From DATLFS01 sp035540935 (GTDB lineage: Bacteria > Actinomycetota > CADDZG01 > WHSQ01), in assembly GCA_035540935.1 (NCBI GenBank), contig DATLFS010000014.1:1-23467 (forward strand): a stretch of DNA of 23,467 bases, written 5' to 3'. The position numbers were made by a program, and so were the translations under genes. The notes beneath the pieces are model-generated. The model worked only from the letters and a program-made list of their open reading frames with translations, was not told the origin of the DNA and made no database searches. This document shows positions 7,093 through 15,152 of this stretch, in pieces. Positions within the stretch are counted from its first letter, which is position 1, and each line of letters begins with the position of its first letter.

Positions 7093-7109
7093 AGTGAACA
7101 CTCCTGCCT

Positions 7110-8231
7110 CTACTCGTTACGGAGGAAGGAGGGGATGTCGAGGTCTTCGTCGGCGTCGAACACCAGCCTCTCCTTCTCGCGGCGCTCCTCCGCCGCGGGC
7201 GCGAACAGTGAGTCCTCTTCGTCACCCGCCAGCGAGAAGATCTCCTCCTCGGGCTTGACGAGATCCTCCGCGTCCCTCTGTCCCCAGCGGTCGAAGCCGG
7301 CCGCGATGACGGTGACCCGGACCTCGTCCCCGAGGGTGTCGTCTACCACCGCGCCGAAGATGATGTTGGCGTCCGGGTGCGCCGCCTTCGTGACGACGTT
7401 GGCGGCCTCGTTAACCTCGAACAGGCCGAGGTCGGAGCCGCCGGCGATGTTGAGGAGGACGCCGCGGGCACCGTCGATCGACGCCTCGAGGAGGGGCGAC
7501 GAGATCGCCATCCGAGCGGCCTCCGCGGCGCGGTTGTCGCCGCGGGCCTGGCCGATCCCCATGAGCGACGAACCGGCGTCGGTCATGACCGCCTTCACGT
7601 CGGCGAAGTCGAGGTTGATCAAGCCGGGGGTCGTGATGAGGTCGGTGATGCCCTGGACGCCTTGGAGCAGGACCTCGTCCGCCATGCGGAAGGCCTCGAG
7701 GACCGAGGTCGTGTTGTCGCCGACGTCGAGCAGGCGGTCGTTCGGGATGACGATCAGGGTGTCGACCTTCTCCTTCAACAGCGCGATGCCCTGTTCCGCC
7801 TTCACCGCCCGCTGCCGGCCTTCGAACGCGAACGGTCGCGTCACGACGCCGATCGTCAGCGCGCCGATCGACTTCGCGATCTCCGCGACGACGGGCGCTC
7901 CGCCGGTGCCGGTACCGCCGCCCTTGCCGGCGGTGATGAACACCATGTCGGCACCCTTGAGGACCTCCTCGATCTCCTCGCGGTGCTCCTCTGCGGCCTG
8001 CCGGCCGACGTCGGGATTGGCGCCCGCGCCGAGGCCCCGCGTCAGCTCCCTGCCGATGTCGAGCTTGACGTCGGCGTCGGACATCAGGAGCGCCTGCGCG
8101 TCGGTGTTGACCGCGATGAACTCGACGCCCTTCAGCCCGACGTCGATCATCCGGTTGACGGCGTTGACGCCGCCGCCGCCGATCCCCACGACCTTGATGA
8201 CCGCGAGGTAGTTCTGGGGTCCTGTCGCCAC
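7110..8231 (-). CDS. ftsZ: Cell division GTPase FtsZ
   Basis: The 373-aa bacterial tubulin forms the Z-ring. The N-terminal GTPase domain shows GIGGGGVNAVNRM (16-28), NTDAQAL and the tubulin signature GGGTGTG (104-110). The C-terminal domain contains the synergy-loop region GITDLITTPGLINLDFADV. An acidic linker of about 45 residues leads to the C-terminal peptide DLDIPSFLRNE, the site for SepF. The residue before the tubulin signature is K103, where actinobacterial FtsZ usually has Glu and E. coli or Bacillus has Met. The GTG at 8231 is chosen because GAGGAGGT lies 4 nt upstream. A strong promoter and a structured leader precede it. Confidence 0.98.
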   Translation of the reverse strand: MATGPQNYLAVIKVVGIGGGGVNAVNRMIDVGLKGVEFIAVNTDAQALLMSDADVKLDIGRELTRGLGAGANPDVGRQAAEEHREEIEEVLKGADMVFITAGKGGGTGTGGAPVVAEIAKSIGALTIGVVTRPFAFEGRQRAVKAEQGIALLKEKVDTLIVIPNDRLLDVGDNTTSVLEAFRMADEVLLQGVQGITDLITTPGLINLDFADVKAVMTDAGSSLMGIGQARGDNRAAEAARMAISSPLLEASIDGARGVLLNIAGGSDLGLFEVNEAANVVTKAAHPDANIIFGAVVDDTLGDEVRVTVIAAGFDRWGQRDAEDLVKPEEEIFSLAGDEEDSLFAPAAEERREKERLVFDADEDLDIPSFLRNE

Positions 8232-8374
8232 GGCGACCTCCTCTCCAACCCTCGACCTCTGATCGAAGGTCTGCTGTCCCAGCAGCCGTTGAGATGTTTC
8301 CCCTGGTCAGAGGGGATCTTCCTGAGGTTGACCCTCGACTTGAGGCTTATAGTTATGTCAACCTGTACGAACGG
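8232..8374 (-). promoter_or_regulatory. Structured 5' leader of ftsZ
   Basis: About 145 nt lie between the inferred start site and the ftsZ GTG. On the minus strand three small stem-loops can be drawn: TCCCCT-ctgacc-AGGGGA, CTGCT-gggac-AGCAG and GACCT-(8 nt)-AGGTC, followed by GAGGAGGT. An 8-bp inverted repeat (8325-8332 with 8357-8364) and a repeated TATA-CCTCAA element lie at its upstream end. No known riboswitch class is recognised. Confidence 0.45.
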
Positions 8375-8380
8375 TTGAGG

Positions 8381-8409
8381 AATATAGACCCGGAGAACCC
8401 GGGCGTCAA
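8381..8409 (-). promoter_or_regulatory. SigA-type promoter of ftsZ (TTGACG-N17-TATATT)
   Basis: The minus-strand -35 TTGACG (8404-8409) and -10 TATATT (8381-8386) are 17 bp apart and near consensus. The element begins 11 nt after the ftsQ stop, in the only long gap of the dcw operon. It would add ftsZ transcription on top of readthrough from upstream. Confidence 0.75.
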
Positions 8410-8420
8410 GCGCGGGAGCG

Positions 8421-9221
8421 TCAGATGGACGCGGCGTCGGCGGCCGGAGAGACGGCCGGCGAGGTGGGGACGCGCACGTCGACCACCGCCGGCACCTCCC
8501 CGTCGGCGCGGATGCGGCGCAGGACCGCCGCCAGCACGGCGTTCTTCGAGCCCATGTCCTCGGCGGCGCCGTAGCGGACGATCACGCCGTCGGTCAGCTT
8601 GAGAGTGATCCGTTCGAGCGTCGGCGCGAAGACACCGGCCACCTCGGCGCGGAGCCGTCGCGGGAGCGACCGCAGGACGCGGAGCGCCTCCACCGCCTCC
8701 ACCGTCTGCAGCCGGACACCCGGCTCGACGGTGCCGACCCCCACCCCGGCCAGGACCGGCAGCCCCGGCTCGGCCTCGCCCGGCGCGAGCACGCGGCCGC
8801 GGGCGTCGAGCGTCCATCGCGCCGCCCCCAGCGACAGCACGAGCGCCGGACGTCTCTCGACGACCGCTATCCGCACGGTGCCGGGCAACATCCTGGTCAC
8901 TTCCACCGACCGCACCCAGGGAAGCCGCTCGACGCGGCGCGCCACCGCGTCCGTCGAGAGCAGGAGCAGGTTCTGGGCCTCCCTCACCCCGGCGCTCGCC
9001 ACCACCTCTTCGATTGGAGTGTTGCGGGCACCGGTGACCCGGATGTCGTTGACGTGGAGCAGAGGAGACCAGAAGACCCCCCATGCGAGGAGCGCTACGC
9101 CGCCCGCCGCCAGCAGCCGGACGAGGACGCGCCGGCGTCCGGCGCGCTCGACCGCGCGGCGCCGCCGGCTGATGCGTGGGTCGGTCCGCACGCGGCGCGC
9201 CCGGGTCGCGGCGTCGCTCAC
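8421..9221 (-). CDS. ftsQ: Divisome protein FtsQ/DivIB
   Basis: The 266-aa bitopic membrane protein has a basic cytoplasmic N-terminus (Arg-rich, 1-34) and one transmembrane helix (about 33-52). A POTRA domain follows (about 54-124; LLHVNDIRVTGARNTP, VERLPWVRSVEVTRMLPGTVRIAVVER), then the beta domain ending in VVDVRVPTSP. FtsQ bridges early and late divisome proteins through FtsL and the coiled-coil partner. The GTG at 9221 overlaps the murB stop as GTGA and gives the normal length. It is followed by the 189-nt ftsZ promoter gap. Confidence 0.94.
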   Translation of the reverse strand: MSDAATRARRVRTDPRISRRRRAVERAGRRRVLVRLLAAGGVALLAWGVFWSPLLHVNDIRVTGARNTPIEEVVASAGVREAQNLLLLSTDAVARRVERLPWVRSVEVTRMLPGTVRIAVVERRPALVLSLGAARWTLDARGRVLAPGEAEPGLPVLAGVGVGTVEPGVRLQTVEAVEALRVLRSLPRRLRAEVAGVFAPTLERITLKLTDGVIVRYGAAEDMGSKNAVLAAVLRRIRADGEVPAVVDVRVPTSPAVSPAADAASI

Positions 9222-10156
9222 GACGGCACCTCCGACGCGTGGAAACGTCCCGCGAAACGAACCTCGGGTTCGAGCTCGACGCCGTGCATGTCCCGGACCC
9301 TCCGCCGCACCTCGGCGACGAGGTCGAAGACGTCCTGCGCCGAGGCCCCCTCTTCGGCGACGAAGAAGTTCGCGTGCTTCTCCGACACTCGCACGCCGCC
9401 GATCCGGAAGCCTTTCAGGCCGGCGGCCTCGACGAGACGGCCGGCATGGTCGCCCGGCGGGTTCTTGAACGTGCTCCCCGCGTTCTGCACCGCGGGAGGC
9501 TGGGTCGCGGCGCGGGTCCTCCGCAGCTCGTCCATCTTCGCCTTCACCGAGGAGGCCTCGACCGACTCCAGGGTGAATGTGCCGTCGATCACCACCTGCC
9601 GGTCCGTCAGAGCGGAACTGCGGTAGCCGAAGTTCAGCGAAGCGGCGTCCCGCTCGGTCATGTCGAGCCGGTCGAGGTCGAAGATGGTCGCCTTCCGCAG
9701 GGTGGCCGCCACGTCGCCGCCGTGGGCGCCCGCGTTCATGCGGATCGCCCCGCCGACCGACCCGGGCACGGCGACGAAGAACTCGACGCCGCTGAGACCG
9801 CGGCGCGCCGCCCAGTTCGCCACGACGGGGAGACTCGTAGCCGCGCCGGAGGCGAGACCTCCCTCCGCGGGGAGGACCCACGAGAACGAGCTCCCCAGGC
9901 GCAGCACGAGCCCGGGCCACCCCTCGTCCGACACAAGCGTGTTCGAGCCGCGGCCGAGAACGAGCACCGGGACCGGCGGGTCTTCCTCTCGCAGGACGCG
10001 GCCGATGGCCCCGACGTCGTCGGCGTCGCGCGGCTCGACCAACGCCGCGGCGGGACCGCCGAGGCGATAGGTGGTCAGCGGCGCAAGCGGCACGTCCGTC
10101 CCGACCGGTCCCTTCACCTCTCGGCGGAGAGTCTCCGCGAGGCGGGCGCGCGTCAC
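9218..10156 (-). CDS. murB: UDP-N-acetylenolpyruvoylglucosamine reductase MurB
   Basis: The 312-aa FAD enzyme reduces UDP-GlcNAc-enolpyruvate to UDP-MurNAc with NADPH in the cytoplasm. FAD-binding motifs are TTYRLGGPAA, VLGRGSNTLVSD and PGSVGGAIRMNAGAHGG. The C-terminal substrate part holds NAGSTFKNP (the catalytic Ser position) and GGVRVSEKHANFFV. The YRSSALTD region and length fit the type II form without the extra loop of E. coli MurB. The GTG at 10156 overlaps the murC stop as GTGA; it also overlaps ftsQ by 4 nt. MurB between murC and ftsQ is the usual order in many Gram-positive dcw clusters. Confidence 0.96.
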   Translation of the reverse strand: MTRARLAETLRREVKGPVGTDVPLAPLTTYRLGGPAAALVEPRDADDVGAIGRVLREEDPPVPVLVLGRGSNTLVSDEGWPGLVLRLGSSFSWVLPAEGGLASGAATSLPVVANWAARRGLSGVEFFVAVPGSVGGAIRMNAGAHGGDVAATLRKATIFDLDRLDMTERDAASLNFGYRSSALTDRQVVIDGTFTLESVEASSVKAKMDELRRTRAATQPPAVQNAGSTFKNPPGDHAGRLVEAAGLKGFRIGGVRVSEKHANFFVAEEGASAQDVFDLVAEVRRRVRDMHGVELEPEVRFAGRFHASEVPS

Positions 10157-11523
10157 TGCGCCTCCAGACGCGCCAGCAGCTCGTCGCCGATCATGCCGAC
10201 GTCCCCCGCACCCATCGTCAACACCGCGTCGCCGGGACGCGAGGCGCGTATGAGGTAATCGAGGAGCTCCTCCCGGTGCGGCAGGTAGGCCACGGGACGC
10301 CCGGGGAAACGCCGGCAGACGGCGTCGGCGACGAGTTTCCCGCTCACGCCCGGAACCGGCGCCTCGCCGGCGCCGTAGACGTCCGTGACGACGACGCGAT
10401 CCGCCTCCGAGAAGGCGGCGCCGAAGGCGGGGGCGAAGGCCTGCGTGCGCGAGTAGCGATGCGGTTGGAAGACCGCCACGACGCGCCGCCAGCCGCCGGG
10501 GCGGGCGGCGGCGAGGGTGGCCTCGACCTCCGTCGGATGGTGCGCGTAATCGTCGATGACCGTGACGTCGCGCGCGGTGCCGCGTATCTGGAAGCGGCGC
10601 TCTACACCGAGGTACGTCTCGAGCCCGGAGGCGATCGCGGTCACCCCGACCCCCGCGGCTTGCGCCGCGGCCGCGGCGGCCAGCGCGTTCATCACGTTGT
10701 GACGCCCCGGAACCCGCAGACGCACCCGCGCGCGCTCGCCGCCGGCGACCAGCACGAACGTGGCCTCGGTGGCATGAAGCGAGATGTCTTCGGCCCGCAC
10801 GTCTCCGCCCTCGCCGAACGTTAGGACGTCGCGGCCGGACGCCTGTGCCATCTCGACCAGGCGCTGGTCCTCGTAAGGGACGATCGCGGCGCCGCCCGGC
10901 CGGACCCGATCGAGGAACCTGCGGAAGGCGCCGAGGAGATCGTCGAGCGACGTCCAGTAGTCGACATGGTCGACCTCGACGTTGGTGATGACGGCCACGT
11001 GCGGCTCGAGGAGGAGGAACGATCCGTCGCTCTCGTCCGACTCCGCCACCGCATACCCACCGCGCCCGTGACGCGCGTTCGTGCCGACGTCGTTCAGACC
11101 GCCGCCGACGAGGTAGGTCGGGTCGAGTCCGGATGCCGTGAGAGCCGCCACGATCATGGAAGTCGTCGTCGTCTTTCCGTGTGTTCCCGCGACCACGACG
11201 GCTCTGGACGAACTCAAGATCTGCGCCAACGCCTCTCCCCGAGCCAGCACCTGAAGGCCGAGCGCACGAGCGCGCTCGAGCTCGGGGTTCGTGTCGGGGA
11301 TCGCCGATGACACCACCACGACGCCGGCTCCGTCGACCGCCGCGGCCTCGTGCCCGATCCGCACCTCCGCTCCGATCGCCTCCAGCAGGACGGCGGCGCG
11401 GGAGCGCTTCATGTCGCTGCCGCTCACCGGCACGCCACGCTCGATCACGACCTTCGCGATCGCGGACATGCCGGCGCCGCCTATGCCGATGAAATGGACG
11501 CGCCGGCCGCCGAAGAGCGTCAT
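10153..11523 (-). CDS. murC: UDP-N-acetylmuramate--L-alanine ligase MurC
   Basis: The 456-aa cytoplasmic ATP-dependent ligase adds the first residue, L-Ala, to UDP-MurNAc. The N-terminal UDP-binding domain has HFIGIGGAGMS (10-20). The central ATPase domain has the P-loop GTHGKTTT (113-120) and AESDESDGSF. The C-terminal domain has DDYAHHPTEVEATL. The ATG at 11523 overlaps the murG stop as ATGA. No deviation from the family is apparent. Confidence 0.97.
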   Translation of the reverse strand: MTLFGGRRVHFIGIGGAGMSAIAKVVIERGVPVSGSDMKRSRAAVLLEAIGAEVRIGHEAAAVDGAGVVVVSSAIPDTNPELERARALGLQVLARGEALAQILSSSRAVVVAGTHGKTTTTSMIVAALTASGLDPTYLVGGGLNDVGTNARHGRGGYAVAESDESDGSFLLLEPHVAVITNVEVDHVDYWTSLDDLLGAFRRFLDRVRPGGAAIVPYEDQRLVEMAQASGRDVLTFGEGGDVRAEDISLHATEATFVLVAGGERARVRLRVPGRHNVMNALAAAAAAQAAGVGVTAIASGLETYLGVERRFQIRGTARDVTVIDDYAHHPTEVEATLAAARPGGWRRVVAVFQPHRYSRTQAFAPAFGAAFSEADRVVVTDVYGAGEAPVPGVSGKLVADAVCRRFPGRPVAYLPHREELLDYLIRASRPGDAVLTMGAGDVGMIGDELLARLEAQ

Positions 11524-12611
11524 GCCGCGACCTCGCGAACGAGTGCGGCGAGACGCTCGGCTGCATCCGGGATGGCGCGCGCGGCGGCCGCGTCCTTCAT
11601 CCGTCGGAGGGCGTCCGCGTCCTCCAGCAGCCGCAGCGCCAGCTCCGAGACGCGCTCCGGCGTCGTGGCGGCGTCGTCGAGCACGATCGCGGCGCCCGCC
11701 GCCTCGAGCACGCGGCCGTGACGTTCCTGCTGCCGGTCGCGGTGATGCGGATACGGAACGACGATCGCCGGCACTCCGGCGACGGCGAGTTCCGCGACGG
11801 TCGTCGCGCCACCGCGACAGAGCGCCAGATCGGCAACCGCGTAGGCCGCGGCCATCCGCTCCACGTAATCCACGACGCGGTAGGGAAGCCCGGATCTGCC
11901 GGCGGCCACCTTGCTCCGAACGGCCTCGGCGTGGTCCCGACCGGTGATGTGCAGCACCTGCAGGTCGTTGCGCTCACCCCACAGGGTCGCGAGACCGGCG
12001 GCCGCGTCGTTGATACGGCGCGCGCCCTGGCTTCCACCGAACACCAGAAGGGTCTTCCGCCCCTCGTCGAGGTCGAACGACCGGTAGGCGGCGGAGCGCT
12101 CCGCCTCGAGATCCGCGCCCGCGACCTCCGGCGCGACGGGGTTGCCGGTGAGGACACCCCGCCCGCGGGTCTCGGCGAGAGTCTCTTCGAAAGACACGCC
12201 GACCCGACGTGCGAATCGGAGCGAGACGCGGTTGGCGAGCCCCAGGACGATGTTCTGTTCGTGGAGCGCTACGGGGATGCTCAGCATCCTCGCGGCGAGG
12301 CAGGCGGGAAGGCTGACGTATCCGCCCACCCCCACGACGACATCCGGGCGGCGGGCCGCGAGAAGGCGACGAGCGGCGTACACGGCCCTCAACGCGCGCA
12401 CCCCCGTCGGCACGATGGAGAGCGGCCGCGACCGGTCGAACCCACCGACCTCGATGGTTTCCAGAGCCAAGCCCGCCTGCGGCACGAGCCGCGCCTCCGC
12501 GCCGCGTCGCGTTCCGACGAAGGAGACCTCTTCACCCCGAAGAGCGGCGGCGAGCGCGACCGCAGGCACGACGTGGCCCGCGGTGCCGCCGCCGGCGATC
12601 ACCACTCTCAC
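11520..12611 (-). CDS. murG: MurG, lipid II-forming GlcNAc transferase
   Basis: The 363-aa peripheral membrane GT-B glycosyltransferase moves GlcNAc from UDP-GlcNAc to lipid I. Motifs are GGGTAGHVVPAVALA (7-21), SFVGTRRGAEARLVP, VGVGGYVSLPACLAA, ALHEQN, FGGSQGARRIND and CRGGATTVAELA. The late substrate loop reads YPHHRDRQQERHG; the two Gln that contact GlcNAc are kept, but the Asn usual a few residues later (QQxxNA) is His here. The GTG at 12611 overlaps the ftsW stop as GTGA, and the longer upstream open frame lies inside ftsW. Confidence 0.96.
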   Translation of the reverse strand: MRVVIAGGGTAGHVVPAVALAAALRGEEVSFVGTRRGAEARLVPQAGLALETIEVGGFDRSRPLSIVPTGVRALRAVYAARRLLAARRPDVVVGVGGYVSLPACLAARMLSIPVALHEQNIVLGLANRVSLRFARRVGVSFEETLAETRGRGVLTGNPVAPEVAGADLEAERSAAYRSFDLDEGRKTLLVFGGSQGARRINDAAAGLATLWGERNDLQVLHITGRDHAEAVRSKVAAGRSGLPYRVVDYVERMAAAYAVADLALCRGGATTVAELAVAGVPAIVVPYPHHRDRQQERHGRVLEAAGAAIVLDDAATTPERVSELALRLLEDADALRRMKDAAAARAIPDAAERLAALVREVAA

Positions 12612-13801
12612 GCGCCGCGTCGGCTCGAGCCACGCTCGCGGCGTGCCCTCTCGCCGTGGTAGGCGATGTTGACGAGGATCCCCATCGCGGCGAGCGAGAT
12701 CACCAGAGACGAGCCGCCGAATGAGACGAGCGGCAACGGCACCCCCGTGACCGGCATGGACGCGGTCACCGCACCCATGTTCACCAGTGCCTGGAGCGAG
12801 ACCCACAGCGTGATGCCCGTCGCGACGAGCATCCCGAACCGATCCGGCGCACGACGTGCGACACGGACCCCCATGTAGGCGAGGAACGCGAACATGCCGA
12901 TGACGACGAGGCTCCCGACGAGGCCTGTCTCCTCCGCGAAGATCGCGAAGATGAAGTCGGTGTGCGCGTTGGGGATGTAGAGCCACTTCTGCCGGCTCGC
13001 GCCGAGGCCGACTCCGAACCACCCACCCGACCCGACCGCGATCAGCGATTGGATCGTGTGGTAGCCCGTGTTGAAGGGATCCTCCCAGGGATTCAGGAAG
13101 GCCAGGACGCGCGCGCGCCGGTACGGCTCGATCAAGGCTGCGACGGCGGCCGCCGCACCCCCCGCGGCGATCGTCGGGACGAGGAAGCGTCCCGGCACGG
13201 CGGCCGCGAACAGGATGCCGAACCCGATCCCGCCGAGCAGGAGGGTGGTCCCGAGGTCGGGCTGGAGCATTATCAAGAGAGCGAGGAGGCCGATGGCCGG
13301 AAGCGCGGGGAACATCGCGTAGGAGAAGTCACCGTAGCCTCGCTCCTTCTTACGCGCATACGCGTCGGCGAGGAACAGCACGAGCGCGAGCTTCGCCACC
13401 TCCGAAGGCTGGAACTGGAGCGGACCCGCGCCGAGCCACCGCGCGCTGCCCCCGGCGGCGATGCCGACACCCGGCACGAGCACGACGAGGAGCAGGAGCA
13501 GGACGATGCCGAGCAGCGGCCCGCTCGCCCGGCGCCAGCGGCGATAGTCGATGCGCGCGCAGACAGCGAACGCGGCGAGCCCCGCCGCGGCCCACACGAG
13601 CTGCCGCGTGAAGAATCGGAACGACGACCCGTACTGCGCGAACGCGGCGACGTTCGACGCCGACAGGATCATGATCAGACCAAGGAGCACGAGGGCGCCG
13701 ACCGTCATCCCGATCAGAACGGAAGGGTGGCCGCCGGTCAGGCGGTCTTCCGTCGCGCCGGCGCGCCGCGACGCGCGCACCGCGCCGCTATGACTCGCCA
13801 C
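12608..13801 (-). CDS. ftsW: FtsW, septal SEDS peptidoglycan polymerase
   Basis: The 397-aa polytopic membrane protein has about ten hydrophobic helices from residue 28 on. SEDS signatures include FQPSEVAKLALVLFLADAYA, LLIMLQPDLGTTLLLG, NPWEDPFNTGYHTIQSLIAVGSGG, the loop YIPNAHTDFIFAIFAEETG and the C-terminal PLVSFGGSSLV. It polymerises glycan from lipid II together with FtsI. The GTG at 13801 is supported by AGGAG 5 nt upstream; it overlaps the end of murD by 14 nt. The last residues are strongly basic (GERARRERGSSRRGA). Confidence 0.95.
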   Translation of the reverse strand: MASHSGAVRASRRAGATEDRLTGGHPSVLIGMTVGALVLLGLIMILSASNVAAFAQYGSSFRFFTRQLVWAAAGLAAFAVCARIDYRRWRRASGPLLGIVLLLLLVVLVPGVGIAAGGSARWLGAGPLQFQPSEVAKLALVLFLADAYARKKERGYGDFSYAMFPALPAIGLLALLIMLQPDLGTTLLLGGIGFGILFAAAVPGRFLVPTIAAGGAAAAVAALIEPYRRARVLAFLNPWEDPFNTGYHTIQSLIAVGSGGWFGVGLGASRQKWLYIPNAHTDFIFAIFAEETGLVGSLVVIGMFAFLAYMGVRVARRAPDRFGMLVATGITLWVSLQALVNMGAVTASMPVTGVPLPLVSFGGSSLVISLAAMGILVNIAYHGERARRERGSSRRGA

Positions 13802-15152
13802 CCGCGCTCCTCTCCTGCCGGTCGACCAACGTCTTGACGGCGCGCACGAACGCCTCGCCGCGCGCCGCATAGTCCGTGTACATGTCGAGGCTTGCACATC
13901 CGGGTGCGAGAAGGACGGATCCTCCCCGCCTGGATCGCGCGGCCGCCCGCCTGACGGCGTCTTCCATGTCACTCGCGTGCTCGACCGGGGCCGCGCCCTC
14001 GAAGGCGCGGGCGATCTCGTCCGCCGCCTCGCCGAGCGCGACGACCGCGCTCACCGGCGGAACCATCGTCCGCATCACCGAGAGATCGATGCCCTTCGCC
14101 CGGCCGCCGGCGATCAGCACCACATCGTGTAAGCCTTGTGCGGCGGCGATCGCAGCGTGGGGATTCGTCGCTTTCGAGTCGTCGATGAAGGTCACGCCGT
14201 CGATCTCCGCCACGATCTCGAGGCGGTGACGCAGCGCGCGGAACCCCTTTATCCCTCGCACCACGGGCCTTACGTCGACGCCGTAGGAGAGGGCGGCCGC
14301 GGCCGCGGCCAGAGAGTCCTCGAGGCCTGCTACGCCCGGAAGGGCCACATCGCTCGCGGAGAAGATCGACCGGCCCCGCCAGAAGACCTCCCCATCCTGC
14401 ACGCCGATACCGTCCGGCGGAGCTTCGGCGATAGAGAACGGGACGGTCCTCGCGCGGGTCCTGCTCGCCATGCGCCTCGCCTCGTCATCGAGTGCGTTGA
14501 AGACGAATACGTCGTCCGCGCCCTGGTTCTCCGAGATGCGCTCCTTCGCCGCCGCGTAGGACGCGAAGGAGCCGTGCCAGTCGGTGTGATCCTCGGCCAC
14601 GTTCAGAACGACCGCCACGCGCGGGTGGAAACGCTCGATCGTCGCGAGCTGGAAGGAAGAGACCTCGAGAGCGATCGCCCCACCACGAGGTACGAGACCG
14701 ACCGCCTCCACCGCCGGCAGTCCGATGTTGCCCGCGGCCACCGAGGGGATCCCGGCCTCTTCGAGCATCGTCGCCAGCAGAGACGTGGTGGTCGTCTTCC
14801 CGTTCGTTCCCGTGATGGCGAGGAAGTCGCATCGTGCGAGCCGGAAGGCCAGCTCGACCTCACCGATCGTCTCGATGCGCGCGCTGCGGAGCGCTTCCAC
14901 GATCTGCGAAGTCGGAGGTATGCCGGGGCTCACGATCGCGAGGTCCGCGTCGATCGCGTCGAGGTCGTGGCCGCCGACCTCGACCTCCACGCCGGCATCG
15001 CGCAGCTCGCGCGCCCGCCGGTCGACATCGGCTCCCGACGACGCCTCCGTCACCCTCACCTTCGCATCGAGGCGGTGCAGGACGCGCGCTGCGGCCGCGC
15101 CGCTGGCGCCCAACCCGACGACGAGCACGCGCATACCGGCGAACCCGCTCAC
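13788..15152 (-). CDS. murD: UDP-N-acetylmuramoyl-L-alanine--D-glutamate ligase MurD
   Basis: The 454-aa cytoplasmic ligase adds D-Glu to UDP-MurNAc-L-Ala. The N-terminal Rossmann-like domain has VLVVGLGASGAAAARVL and VSPGIPP. The P-loop is GTNGKTTTT (115-123), and EVSSFQL, LNVAEDHTDWHG, ALRHRLE and DDSKATNPHAA follow. The GTG at 15152 overlaps the mraY stop as GTGA. A downstream ATG at 15134 would remove six residues and is possible. In most dcw clusters murF precedes mraY and murD; here it does not. Confidence 0.96.
   Translation of the reverse strand: MSGFAGMRVLVVGLGASGAAAARVLHRLDAKVRVTEASSGADVDRRARELRDAGVEVEVGGHDLDAIDADLAIVSPGIPPTSQIVEALRSARIETIGEVELAFRLARCDFLAITGTNGKTTTTSLLATMLEEAGIPSVAAGNIGLPAVEAVGLVPRGGAIALEVSSFQLATIERFHPRVAVVLNVAEDHTDWHGSFASYAAAKERISENQGADDVFVFNALDDEARRMASRTRARTVPFSIAEAPPDGIGVQDGEVFWRGRSIFSASDVALPGVAGLEDSLAAAAAALSYGVDVRPVVRGIKGFRALRHRLEIVAEIDGVTFIDDSKATNPHAAIAAAQGLHDVVLIAGGRAKGIDLSVMRTMVPPVSAVVALGEAADEIARAFEGAAPVEHASDMEDAVRRAAARSRRGGSVLLAPGCASLDMYTDYAARGEAFVRAVKTLVDRQERSAGGES

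Noticed and set aside
5852..8378. Long plus-strand open frames opposite yggS, pgeF and ftsZ
   Set aside because: They are antisense to strongly conserved proteins and show no recognisable motif.
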